DNA of 64,000 nt from Chryseobacterium sp. POL2. GTDB lineage: Bacteria > Bacteroidota > Bacteroidia > Flavobacteriales > Weeksellaceae. Below are positions 35,577 to 43,382 of this stretch, one piece after another (the first letter of the stretch is position 1; each line of letters opens with the position of its first letter). Both the position numbers and the translations under genes were made by a program. The notes beneath the pieces are model-generated. The model saw only the letters and a program-made list of their open reading frames with translations. It was not told the origin of the DNA and ran no database searches. Location of the stretch: positions 992,001 to 1,056,000 of the forward strand of contig NZ_CP049298.1 in assembly GCF_011058315.1 (NCBI RefSeq), read 5' to 3'.

Positions 35577-35728
35577 AATCCCGCAAAATCCCAGTTTTAA
35601 TCCTGGCTATTTTACGGTCGGGCTGTCCGCTATTATCTTTTGGTTTTGTCGTTCGGACGGCTCCGCTACGCTCCGCCGCCTCACGCCAAACCCAAAAGGA
35701 TAGCCGCTACCATCCCTATTGCGGGATT
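35577..35728. repeat. GC-rich imperfect palindrome (REP-like island 2)
   Basis: Bounded by a perfect inverted repeat: AATCCCGCAA at 35577-35586 and TTGCGGGATT at 35719-35728. An inner arm GCTATTATCTTTTGG pairs imperfectly with CCCAAAAGGATAGC. The centre, with GTTCGGACGGCTCCGC and GCTCCGCCGCC, is strikingly GC-rich for this genome. I recall similar sequences in many flavobacterial intergenic regions, which a database search should confirm. Confidence 0.8.
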
Positions 35729-35780
35729 TGTCAACAGAAGAAAAATTCTGTGATTCAATAAAAATATCAGTTAATTAAAA

Positions 35781-35788
35781 TATCTTTG
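35781..35788 (+). promoter_or_regulatory. -7 promoter box for ksgA
   Basis: TATCTTTG, exact consensus, ending 4 bases before ATG 35793. The transcript should begin at about the A of the start codon, so the message is probably leaderless. Confidence 0.65.
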
Positions 35789-35792
35789 CAAC

Positions 35793-36563
35793 ATGAATGT
35801 ACGCGCCAAAAAACACCTCGGTCAGCACTTTTTAACCGACCAAAATATTGCACGAAACATTGTAGATGGACTTTCCTACCAAGGCTACGACCAAGTTTTG
35901 GAAGTTGGTCCTGGTATGGGTGTTTTGACCAAATTTTTATTAGACAAACCCACAGAAACTTTCGTTGCCGAAATCGATACAGAATCTATCGACTATCTCA
36001 AAATACATTATCCAAAACTGGAAGAACAACACTTTGTAGGTGATTTTTTGAAGATTGACATACCAACAGTATTTGGAAAACAATTGGCGGTAATCGGTAA
36101 TTTCCCTTATAATATTTCGTCGCAAATTTTGTTTAAAATTGTTGATAATTACGAGTATGTTCCTGAGATGGTAGGCATGTTCCAAAAGGAAGTTGCTGAG
36201 AGGACTGCCGCAAAACCAAGAACCAAAGATTACGGTATTTTGTCGGTAATGATACAAGCTTATTATGATGTGGATTATATGTTCACGGTTCATGAAAACG
36301 TTTTCAACCCACCACCGAAAGTAAAATCTGGCGTTATTCGTATGCTGAGAAATCCAAAAGAAGGATTAGCAGGACATGAGGAATTGTTCAAAAAAATTGT
36401 GAAAGCTGGTTTCAACCAAAGAAGAAAAAAATTGAGCAATGCTCTTAAAGTTCTGAACATTCCGGAAGCAATAAAATCACATGCTTTTTTGGACATCCGC
36501 GCTGAGGAATTATCGGTTGCTGATTTCATCAGTTTCACCAAAGAATGGAAAGAGGCTTTGTAA
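35793..36563 (+). CDS. rsmA: 16S rRNA (adenine(1518)-N6/adenine(1519)-N6)-dimethyltransferase
   Basis: A 256-residue KsgA/RsmA methyltransferase that dimethylates two adjacent adenines near the 3' end of 16S rRNA during 30S maturation. The N-terminus VRAKKHLGQHFL is strongly conserved, which fixes the start at ATG 35793. SAM-binding motif I is EVGPGMGVLTKFLL, the catalytic motif IV is GNFPYNISSQIL, and the C-terminal NQRRKKLSNAL helix matches. Its promoter box lies immediately upstream, implying a leaderless transcript. It ends in a hairpin terminator, and an IS3-family element starts right after that. Confidence 0.96.
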   Translation: MNVRAKKHLGQHFLTDQNIARNIVDGLSYQGYDQVLEVGPGMGVLTKFLLDKPTETFVAEIDTESIDYLKIHYPKLEEQHFVGDFLKIDIPTVFGKQLAVIGNFPYNISSQILFKIVDNYEYVPEMVGMFQKEVAERTAAKPRTKDYGILSVMIQAYYDVDYMFTVHENVFNPPPKVKSGVIRMLRNPKEGLAGHEELFKKIVKAGFNQRRKKLSNALKVLNIPEAIKSHAFLDIRAEELSVADFISFTKEWKEAL

Positions 36564-36587
36564 TTTTTACTACAAGTTTTAAATAAA

Positions 36588-36618
36588 AAAAAAACTTCTC
36601 GAATTGAGAAGTTTTTTT
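36588..36618 (+). terminator. Terminator of ksgA/rsmA
   Basis: A 13-bp stem: AAAAAAACTTCTC at 36588-36600 with GAGAAGTTTTTTT at 36606-36618, loop GAATT, T-rich tail. The IS begins 11 bases later. Confidence 0.9.
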
Positions 36619-36671
36619 TATCGAATATATGTCCCGTCCTGAAATAGCGATACAAAAAAGAAATCGTTATT

Positions 36672-37100
36672 ATGGAAGAAAGAAGCAATTATGTCAAACG
36701 CACTCAGCGCGATTACAGTATGTCTTTTAAGTTGAGTGTTGTAAAAGAAATCGAGTGTGGGGAGTTATCTACTGTGGGTGCTTGCCGTAAGTATGGCATC
36801 CAATCTCGAAGCACAGTTGTGAGTTGGCTCAGAAAATTTGGTACCTTTGATTGGGAGAACCAAACACCCTCGAATATGCCAAAGTCACCAGAACAAAAGA
36901 TCATGGAGCTTGAAGCCCAAGTAAAGCTTTTGCAAAAGCAGAAGGCTTTCCTTGAGAAACAGGCTTATGTGGCTGATAAAAAAGCCATTATTTTCGATAT
37001 GATGATTAACCTTGCCGAAGAGGAATATCAAATTGATATACGAAAAAACTCACCACCCGAACTATCGAATCTTTCCGAAGGGAACAAAAAGAAACCATAA
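36672..37100 (+). CDS. IS3-family transposase OrfA
   Basis: A 142-residue DNA-binding subunit. The N-terminal helix-turn-helix reads DYSMSFKLSVVKEIECGE and ACRKYGIQSRSTVVSWLRKF; a leucine-zipper-like helix follows (EQKIMELEAQVKLLQKQKAFLE, residues about 75-96). Alone it would bind the IS ends and repress; joined to OrfB by a frameshift it forms the active transposase. The zero-frame ends at 37100 with a short non-conserved tail, consistent with most of the real function lying before the slip site at 37043. Start ATG 36672 is just inside the left end. Confidence 0.93.
   Translation: MEERSNYVKRTQRDYSMSFKLSVVKEIECGELSTVGACRKYGIQSRSTVVSWLRKFGTFDWENQTPSNMPKSPEQKIMELEAQVKLLQKQKAFLEKQAYVADKKAIIFDMMINLAEEEYQIDIRKNSPPELSNLSEGNKKKP
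37043..37049 (+). promoter_or_regulatory. -1 ribosomal frameshift site (A AAA AAC)
   Basis: The heptamer A AAA AAC is in the exact phase for -1 slippage in the orfA frame (codons AAA 37044 and AAC 37047). After the slip the frame stays open through orfB, giving a joined sequence KKLTTRTIESFRREQKET that leads into the orfB product. This is the standard IS3 strategy. Confidence 0.85.
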
Positions 37101-37114
37101 GTTTCTCCTGTGAA

Positions 37115-37960
37115 TTGTTCGGGGTTGATCGACAGGTTTATTATCGTCATTTGAAACGAAGAGCAAAGCGGCAACAAAATGCACAGCAGGTTGTGGATTG
37201 GGTAGCAGAGCTGCGAATGATTCATCCAAAAATGGGTGGAAAGAAACTGTATTTTCTTTTGAAAGAGAAACTTGAAAATTTAAGAATTGGCAGAGACAAA
37301 TTCTTTGACTTCTTAAGGGCTAACCATTTGTTAATCATTCCCAAAAGAAGTTATCACAAAACTACCAATTCGTATCATCGTTTTAAAAAACATAAAAATT
37401 TGATTAAAGATTATCAATACAAAAAGCCTAATAATGTTTGGGTATCAGACATAACTTACTTGGGAAACAGAGAAAACCCAGCCTATTTAAGCTTGATAAC
37501 CGATGCTTATTCTAAGAAAATCGTAGGCTTTGATGTGTCGGATTCTTTGGCAACGGAATCTTGTTTAAATGCTCTAAAAATGGCATTGAAAAAAGAAAAC
37601 CCGAAGAGTCTTATTCATCACTCAGACAAAGGTTTACAATATTGTTCCGATGATTATCAAAAGCTATTGAAAAAGCATAAAATCCGTTGTAGTATGACAC
37701 AAGAATCAGATCCTTATGAGAATGCCATAGCCGAAAGAATCAATGGAATTTTAAAACAGGAATATGATATTGATAAATTTAATGTAGATTTGAATACAAG
37801 AAAGATTTTGGTCAAACAAACCGTAGAGATTTATAATGAGTTCAGACCGCATTTGTCAAACTATTATTTAACACCGATGCAAATGCACCAACAACAAGAT
37901 TTAATACCAAAATCGTACAAAAAGAAAAACAGTACAAATACGAATATATGTACTGTTTAA
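37115..37960 (+). CDS. IS3-family transposase OrfB (DDE integrase domain)
   Basis: About 281 residues from the nominal TTG at 37115, but the frame is open far upstream and the protein is expected to be made as an OrfAB fusion. It has an HTH_21-type region (IHPKMGGKKLYFLLKEKL) and an rve integrase core. The catalytic triad is visible: D in SDITYLG, D in HHSDKGLQY, and E in NAIAERING; the family's ITDAYSKKIVG and FNEFRPH-like (YNEFRPHLSNY) blocks are also intact. No internal stop or frameshift is present, so this copy could be active. Confidence 0.94.
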   Translation: MFGVDRQVYYRHLKRRAKRQQNAQQVVDWVAELRMIHPKMGGKKLYFLLKEKLENLRIGRDKFFDFLRANHLLIIPKRSYHKTTNSYHRFKKHKNLIKDYQYKKPNNVWVSDITYLGNRENPAYLSLITDAYSKKIVGFDVSDSLATESCLNALKMALKKENPKSLIHHSDKGLQYCSDDYQKLLKKHKIRCSMTQESDPYENAIAERINGILKQEYDIDKFNVDLNTRKILVKQTVEIYNEFRPHLSNYYLTPMQMHQQQDLIPKSYKKKNSTNTNICTV

Positions 37961-38021
37961 AATAAAATTTTATTGGTCTAATCCTGTATCATTTTTTCAG
38001 GACGTTACAAACATTTAAAAA

Positions 38022-40280
38022 TTATTTAGTAATAATTAATTTTTTCGAAGTTGATTTGCCATCATGGTCAACTTTTAAGAAATATACGCCAGAGCTTAAG
38101 CTTGACAAATCAATTTTCTCAGTTTGCTTACCTGCAGCTTTCAAATCTTTTTTAGCAGTTACTAGACGCCCTTCCGCTGTGAAAATGCTGTATGAAACAT
38201 TTTTTGCATTAATATCTAAAGTGAAGATACCATTCTTAGACGGATTTGGATGAACAGCGACTACATCTTTAGCAGTATTAACATCTGTTGTCGCTAAATC
38301 TGAATTAATTTTAAACTTCGTTTTATTAACGTTTAAGAATACGTTATCAATTGCTTTAATCATAATTCTTGCATTATCAGTAAGTCCCCAACCTCCTGGC
38401 ACTGTGAAGGTATATGTACCATTGTTTGGTGTACTATCTACTACAATATGCGGGAACGTTAATCCTCCGTCTGTAGATAATAATATCGTAACATTTGCTG
38501 TATTAACAGGCGCTACGTTGGTATTAGCAACATCCCATGTTATGGTTTGTGAAGAGCCTAAATTCCACACCACATCATTTGCAATCTGAGATGTTACAAC
38601 GAACGGACCTGATGTTGCATCTACAGTTAATTTGATATCATCTCTTGCTGATTGTCCTCCAACTGGATTGTTATCTCTTACCAAGAGCGAAAAAGTAAGC
38701 GTTCTTGCTACCGTTGATAATTTTTCCCATGCTCTATAATTAGAAGCTGTATTTATGCCGCCATTATAACCTTCAATAATTGTTGATAGTCTTGGGAAAT
38801 ATCTGTCGGGAGAAGTACTTGCAAATAATGATCTAAACATAGGGCCAACCGTGTTAGCTGGACGAGGAGGCATTGTTGCCGATCCATAATCAATCTGTTC
38901 CCAATTGTATGTTATCGCATCACCATCTGGGTCAGAAGCTTCACCCGTCAATACAAATGGTGTTTCTTTTGGAATAGTTCTGTCTGGTCCTGCATTAGCA
39001 ACTGGTTCGTTATTACCTGTTGGTGTATTAGCGCCACAATTCCCTGACGTTGTTATGTGATTATACATTTCTCTAATACTTATTGCATGGAAATAGGCAT
39101 CACTATTATTTTGTACATTTGGAGAGCAGATACCAGCATATCCCATAATTGTGCTAGCACTTCCAGGCTCAATTGATGTTGAGTTATTTCTGTTACAATT
39201 ATTATTTTGGGTATGATTTGCTCCAAACTGATGTCCCATCTCGTGCGCAACATAATCAATAACAAATGGATCTCCAACAGGGGATGCAGAACCAGTTACC
39301 CCACCAGCTTTATAGGTATTGCTACATACAGATGGACGGTATGCCACACCGTTATCATTCCCTTGTTGTGCTTGGAAATAAACGTGTCCGATGTCATAAT
39401 TAGCAGAGCCAATTGTATTATCCACTACAGTTTGATTAGCACCAAGCATTGAACTTGCATTTAATGGATTGTAAGAATCCGAATGAATAAAAATTAACAA
39501 GTCATTATTAGGGACCAATTCTAATTTAACAGAAATATCGTTGCCATAAACTTCATTAAGTCTATTAACCGTTAAGTTAAGCGCAGCCATAACCGCAGTT
39601 TTCTTCTGTTGATCTGTACCATTACCAACCCCTGCAGCATTAGCCGTAAAGGCCGTATATTCAATCGTTGTAGCGAGTGCTAGTCTATACTTTCTCATTA
39701 GACCATCTACAACCGTTTTTTGATCACCAGCTGATTCTAAACTTTGCTGAATTTGTTTTTCATTAACCTCATCGAACAGACATTCAAAATTACGCTTAGA
39801 GGATGCACCTTTTCTGTTATACATCATATAGACTTTATTATCTTTTGAATAAGAATCTATATAAGATATGTTCGCATTATTTCTAATAATCGCATTAAAT
39901 CCAAAATATGGATCGTAAGTGAATGAAATTTTAGTTAACGGATCTCCAACTTTAACGCCTGTGAAAGAGCGCACGTCAGCATATTTGGCCTGTAAGTCAG
40001 GATGCATCGTTGAAGATTCTATAACTTCAAAGGTATCTGTTGTACCATGTTCGTTTGGAAATTTCATTAAAGTTTTTCCACTATTCTTTGAAATAGCCGA
40101 TAATTGGGATACGAATTGCGACTCATTAAGTCCTAACAATTTGTAATCTTGTACACTAATGACTCTTTCTCTCGTGTTATTAATATTTCTATTCGAAATA
40201 TTTGACCATGAATTTTGCTGAGCAAAAATCCCTCCAGATAAAAGGCTAATCCCTACTCCTAGGAATAATTTTGATTTCAT
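38022..40280 (-). CDS. T9SS-secreted reprolysin-like zinc metalloprotease
   Basis: A 752-residue exported protease. After a signal peptide (KLFLGVGISLLSGGIFAQQ) comes a propeptide-like region (about 35-195) and a metzincin catalytic domain with HEMGHQFGANH: zinc ligands H346, H350, H356 and general base E347; the Met-turn is STIMGYAGIC (about 374-383). A PKD/Ig-like segment follows (NAGPDRTIPKETPFVLTG) and further beta domains. The last ~80 residues (VVAVHPNPSKNGIFTLDI onward) are a type A T9SS sorting domain. It probably degrades external protein. The IS element ends 12 bases past its stop, so its native terminator may have been separated or replaced. Confidence 0.93.
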   Translation of the reverse strand: MKSKLFLGVGISLLSGGIFAQQNSWSNISNRNINNTRERVISVQDYKLLGLNESQFVSQLSAISKNSGKTLMKFPNEHGTTDTFEVIESSTMHPDLQAKYADVRSFTGVKVGDPLTKISFTYDPYFGFNAIIRNNANISYIDSYSKDNKVYMMYNRKGASSKRNFECLFDEVNEKQIQQSLESAGDQKTVVDGLMRKYRLALATTIEYTAFTANAAGVGNGTDQQKKTAVMAALNLTVNRLNEVYGNDISVKLELVPNNDLLIFIHSDSYNPLNASSMLGANQTVVDNTIGSANYDIGHVYFQAQQGNDNGVAYRPSVCSNTYKAGGVTGSASPVGDPFVIDYVAHEMGHQFGANHTQNNNCNRNNSTSIEPGSASTIMGYAGICSPNVQNNSDAYFHAISIREMYNHITTSGNCGANTPTGNNEPVANAGPDRTIPKETPFVLTGEASDPDGDAITYNWEQIDYGSATMPPRPANTVGPMFRSLFASTSPDRYFPRLSTIIEGYNGGINTASNYRAWEKLSTVARTLTFSLLVRDNNPVGGQSARDDIKLTVDATSGPFVVTSQIANDVVWNLGSSQTITWDVANTNVAPVNTANVTILLSTDGGLTFPHIVVDSTPNNGTYTFTVPGGWGLTDNARIMIKAIDNVFLNVNKTKFKINSDLATTDVNTAKDVVAVHPNPSKNGIFTLDINAKNVSYSIFTAEGRLVTAKKDLKAAGKQTEKIDLSSLSSGVYFLKVDHDGKSTSKKLIITK

Positions 40281-40299
40281 AAATATTTATTTTTTGCGA

Positions 40300-40764
40300 T
40301 TAATTTATTTTTTCTAGTTTAATTTGTTTGGGTTGGCTTTGGATTTTAAGAATCAAAACGGGATGCGTTTTCTTATCTTCTTGATATTCCGAATTTTCGA
40401 TTTCTTTATATTTAACAAAGATACTTTTGGCATCAGCTTTTAGGCTAACAACTTCTAAGTCAGCATAAGGCATTTTAGAACTCAGCCTCGGTTTCAAAAC
40501 CAACAAGCTTTCATCAGTATTTAAAGCTGGTATTGGCGCGGATCTTTTAAAACTGGGATCATTAAGTTTCACATATAAGGCCATAACCTCCTCGATAGAA
40601 TTTATGATAAAAACATCTTTGGAACTGAAATCTTTATTAAGTCGTCGCTCTTCTTCGAATTGGATATCTCTCATTTCTTTACTATCTTGGATATTTATAT
40701 TGGATGATATTGCATTACAAGACAATACAAAAACGAATAGAAATATAGGTGCTAATATTTTCAT
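40300..40764 (-). CDS. Small lipoprotein of unknown function
   Basis: A 154-residue protein with a lipoprotein signal (KILAPIFLFVFVLSC, lipidated cysteine about residue 16). The mature part is short, charged and strand/helix mixed (DVFIINSIEEVMALYVKLND, LVLKPRLSSKMPYADLEVVS) without a recognised domain. Start: the frame is open to 40791, but a TATCTTTG box at 40774-40781 lies inside that extension, so ATG 40764 is used. Its stop is 19 bases before the start of the metalloprotease gene on the same strand, so the two are probably co-transcribed; it might be an inhibitor, chaperone or anchor for the protease, which is only a positional guess. Confidence 0.75.
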   Translation of the reverse strand: MKILAPIFLFVFVLSCNAISSNINIQDSKEMRDIQFEEERRLNKDFSSKDVFIINSIEEVMALYVKLNDPSFKRSAPIPALNTDESLLVLKPRLSSKMPYADLEVVSLKADAKSIFVKYKEIENSEYQEDKKTHPVLILKIQSQPKQIKLEKIN

Positions 40765-40773
40765 CTTTTCGCC

Positions 40774-40781
40774 CAAAGATA
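40774..40781 (-). promoter_or_regulatory. -7 promoter box for the lipoprotein-metalloprotease unit
   Basis: TATCTTTG on the minus strand, exact consensus, 9 bases before ATG 40764. Transcription would begin near 40768, so the message has almost no leader. Confidence 0.6.
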
Positions 40782-40926
40782 GAAATAACATTCTAAAAAG
40801 AAAATTATATGGTGAAAACTATTAGAATTTAACAATTATAATCCATTAATTACAACAACTTATTAAAATCCTTTTCTAACTTATTTCATTAAAAACCAAA
40901 ACTATAAAACATCATTTTATAAAAAA

Positions 40927-41994
40927 TTAATCTTGATTCATTATTGCAAAAACCGCAAAACTCGCAAGCCAATGGTCGCCACCATAATTACTTTTAGCCA
41001 TCATGGGCAATGCTTTTTCTAAGAAATGTTCTGAAGTTTCAGCAAATGCGTTCTTCAGCGGATGCCTTTCTGGCAAAGCTTTAGAAATGGATTTCATACA
41101 CCAAGCTTTACTAAAGGAAAGCCCCACCAAATGCACAGTTTGGTAATCTTCCAAATCGCTGACAATCGGTATTTTAGAAATATTATCGATGCTTTTTTTA
41201 TCATAAAAATTGTTGATCCAAACTTCAAAATCTTTTTGAGAGAGTACACGGCGCATAAGATCTGCAATTTCTAAACTCGGTGAGAAAAAATCCGAACCAT
41301 CGGGCTCCAAATACGCTGGTGTTTTTTCATCTTTTAAATAAAAGTCTTTGGCTTTTTGTACAAGTTGATTTTCAAAATCTTTATCACCCACTTTCCTTGC
41401 CCAATCTATGGCAAAACCCATTGCAAAAGCAGAATTAGAATGTACACCTGTTCTGTTAGGATAGGTCTGCTTGGGAAGGTAAGTTTTCCACAATCTAAGA
41501 ATCTCATCGGTCAACAGCTTCATATTTTGATGCCAAACTTTGGCTTTTGGATGCTGCCAAGTTGCGAGTTCTTCATCCAATTTTAATAACCAAGCCCAGC
41601 CGTAGGTGCGTTCAAAATTTTTTGCTAAATCATATTTGGTGAAATAAAGCGCTTCCTTTTTTAAAGCTTCGGCAGTAAAACTTTGATCCAAAATTCTTTC
41701 AATCTTTGAGGTTTGAAAAATATTAGGTTTCTCTTTTAAAATTTTTACCAACATCCAATGTCCATGCACCGAACTGTGCCAATCGAAACAGCCATAAAAG
41801 GAAGGATGCAAATCGCTTGGGCGCAGGCTAACCTCATGTACAGAATTAATGATATGTGCCGTTTTGTTAGGATATTCTTGCTGAATGCATTTGAGGGGCA
41901 TCGTTGCTAATTGGTTTGCCAATTGATCTGACAATTCTGTTTTCTGAGCGGCCAGAGTGGAAGGTATTAATAAAAGGAGTCCTAGATATTTCAT
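40927..41994 (-). CDS. DUF2891 family secreted protein
   Basis: A 355-residue protein with a signal peptide (KYLGLLLLIPSTLAAQ). The rest matches DUF2891: the N-terminal CFDWHSSVHGHWMLVKIL block, RTYGWAWLLKL, NRTGVHSNSAFAMGFAIDWA, EPDGSDFFSPSLEIADLMRR and the closing SNYGGDHWLASFAVFA. The conserved aromatic and histidine residues within an alpha/alpha-barrel-like layout suggest a carbohydrate-active or isomerase-like enzyme, but no activity has been assigned to my knowledge. The frame is open to 42024; ATG 41994 gives the clean signal peptide. It lies just past the acyl-CoA dehydrogenase terminator, so it probably has its own promoter, which I could not identify. Confidence 0.85.
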   Translation of the reverse strand: MKYLGLLLLIPSTLAAQKTELSDQLANQLATMPLKCIQQEYPNKTAHIINSVHEVSLRPSDLHPSFYGCFDWHSSVHGHWMLVKILKEKPNIFQTSKIERILDQSFTAEALKKEALYFTKYDLAKNFERTYGWAWLLKLDEELATWQHPKAKVWHQNMKLLTDEILRLWKTYLPKQTYPNRTGVHSNSAFAMGFAIDWARKVGDKDFENQLVQKAKDFYLKDEKTPAYLEPDGSDFFSPSLEIADLMRRVLSQKDFEVWINNFYDKKSIDNISKIPIVSDLEDYQTVHLVGLSFSKAWCMKSISKALPERHPLKNAFAETSEHFLEKALPMMAKSNYGGDHWLASFAVFAIMNQD

Positions 41995-42023
41995 GTCAAG
42001 ATTTATAAAAGTTCTAAAATACA

Positions 42024-42053
42024 AAAATCCCCTTCGTTACCGAAAGGGATTTT
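42024..42053 (-). terminator. Terminator of the acyl-CoA dehydrogenase gene
   Basis: A 13-bp stem with one mismatch: AAAATCCCCTTCG at 42024-42036 and CGAAAGGGATTTT at 42041-42053, loop of four bases, T run on the minus strand. Confidence 0.85.
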
Positions 42054-42074
42054 AAATATCTCAAAAAAGTTGGA

Positions 42075-43217
42075 TTATTTTTTAGCGATACTTCTTGAAA
42101 TTACAATTTTCTGAATTTCTGAAGTGCCTTCGTAGATCTGAGTGATTTTTGCATCACGCATGAATCGTTCTACGTGGTATTCTTTAACATAACCGTATCC
42201 ACCGTGTACTTGTACAGCTTCAACCGTTGTATCCATCGCTACTTGTGACGCGTATAACTTCGCCATGGCACCACTTTCAGAAATATCCAGACCAGCATCT
42301 TTCTCTGCAGCCGCTTTAAAACAAAGCATTCTCGCCGCTGTAATATTAACATGCATATCTGCTAATTTGAAAGCAATAGCTTGGTGGTTGATAATTTCTG
42401 TTCCGAAAGCTTTTCTTTCTTTTGCATATTTTAACGCCAATTCGTAAGCACCAGAAGCGATACCTAAAGCTTGAGAAGCGATACCGATTCTACCACCATT
42501 CAACACAGCCATCGCAAAGTTGAACCCGAAACCGTCTTCACCAATTCTGTTTTCTTTTGGCACTTTCACATCTGTGAAAAGTAATGAGTGTGTATCACTA
42601 CCTCTAATGCCTAATTTATCTTCTTTTGGTCCAATTTCGAAACCTTCCCAACCTCTTTCTACGATAAAGGCGTTGATACCTTTATGCTTCTTCTCTGGAT
42701 CTGTCTGTGCAATAACGATATAATAAGATGCGTTACCACCGTTAGTAATCCAGTTTTTAGTACCGTTTAATAAATAATAATCACCTTTATCTTCTGCAGT
42801 TGTACGTTGAGATGTTGCGTCAGATCCAGCTTCTGGCTCAGACAATGCGAAAGCACCGATAACTTCTCCACTTGCAAGAGGTTTTAGATACTTCATTTTT
42901 TGCTCTTCACTAGCAAATTTTTCCAAACCTGCACAAACCAAAGAGTTGTTAACAGACATTACTACTGCTGCAGAAGCATCTACTTTTGCTATTTCTTCCA
43001 TAGCTACAACATAAGAAACACTGTCAAGACCAGCTCCGCCGTATTTTGGATCAACCATCATACCTAGAAAGCCTAGCTCTCCCATTTTCTTAACTTGTTC
43101 TGTTGGGAATTTTTGATGCGTATCTCTTTCAATAACGCCAGGAAGCAATTCAGTCTGAGCGAAATCTCTTGCTGCTTGCTGAATCATCAGTTGTTCTTCT
43201 GATAAATTAAAATCCAT
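42075..43217 (-). CDS. Acyl-CoA dehydrogenase
   Basis: A 380-residue flavoprotein that introduces the first double bond in fatty acyl-CoA beta-oxidation or branched-chain acyl-CoA breakdown, passing electrons to ETF. The three-domain family order is visible: helical N-terminus (FNLSEEQLMIQQAARDFAQ), the FAD/substrate beta domain with AFALSEPEAGSDA and NGTKNWITNGG, and a C-terminal helical domain ending in VQVHGGYGYVKEYHVER and IYEGTSEIQKIVISR. The catalytic glutamate is in YEGTSEIQ. Length fits short-chain-specific members. It faces away from two acyl-CoA synthetase genes, consistent with a fatty-acid catabolic neighbourhood. Confidence 0.95.
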   Translation of the reverse strand: MDFNLSEEQLMIQQAARDFAQTELLPGVIERDTHQKFPTEQVKKMGELGFLGMMVDPKYGGAGLDSVSYVVAMEEIAKVDASAAVVMSVNNSLVCAGLEKFASEEQKMKYLKPLASGEVIGAFALSEPEAGSDATSQRTTAEDKGDYYLLNGTKNWITNGGNASYYIVIAQTDPEKKHKGINAFIVERGWEGFEIGPKEDKLGIRGSDTHSLLFTDVKVPKENRIGEDGFGFNFAMAVLNGGRIGIASQALGIASGAYELALKYAKERKAFGTEIINHQAIAFKLADMHVNITAARMLCFKAAAEKDAGLDISESGAMAKLYASQVAMDTTVEAVQVHGGYGYVKEYHVERFMRDAKITQIYEGTSEIQKIVISRSIAKK

Positions 43218-43297
43218 ATCAATTAAAAGTATTGTTTGCTTGTAAAATTACGATTTTTTAGGAAATTTAAAACGATATGTTATGAATAAAAAACAGC

Positions 43298-43328
43298 TTT
43301 GTTATTTTAAGAAAAAAAACTATATTTA
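43298..43328 (+). promoter_or_regulatory. Possible promoter for the first acyl-CoA synthetase
   Basis: TTTG at 43298-43301, a 19-base spacer, then TATATTTA at 43321-43328, one mismatch from TAnnTTTG. The leader would be about 50 bases. Confidence 0.45.
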
Positions 43329-43382
43329 CGAAAATCAATAATTTATTTAAATTAATTAAAAACTTATCAAACTTTCAACTAT

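Larger units (their letters stand above)
35451..35792. other. Intergenic region between ftsX and ksgA
   Basis: A divergent gap of about 340 bases with no coding frame I can support. It holds the GC-rich palindromic island at 35577-35728 and the ksgA -7 box at 35781-35788. The ftsX-proximal part is plain AT-rich sequence in which I could not find an exact ftsX promoter box. Confidence 0.7.
36630..38009 (+). mobile_element. Complete IS3-family insertion sequence, 1380 bp
   Basis: Imperfect 25-bp terminal inverted repeats bound the element: the left begins TGTCCCGTCCTGAAA at 36630, the right (read inward from 38009 on the minus strand) begins TGTAACGTCCTGAAA, and both close with GATACA. Inside are orfA and a -1-shifted orfB with an intact DDE set, so the copy looks functional. 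Both ends carry the TG...CA dinucleotides typical of IS3. The flanking bases (ATA on the left, AAC on the right) do not form a target-site duplication. It sits between the ksgA terminator and the 3' end of the metalloprotease gene, disrupting no reading frame. Confidence 0.92.

Noticed and set aside
36290-36688. Minus-strand 132-codon frame opposite ksgA and the left IS end
   Set aside because: Antisense to a strongly supported gene and crossing both the terminator and the IS boundary.
36627-38012. Target-site duplication flanking the IS3 element
   Set aside because: ATA on the left and AAC on the right do not match, and shifting the borders by one to three bases does not restore a duplication.
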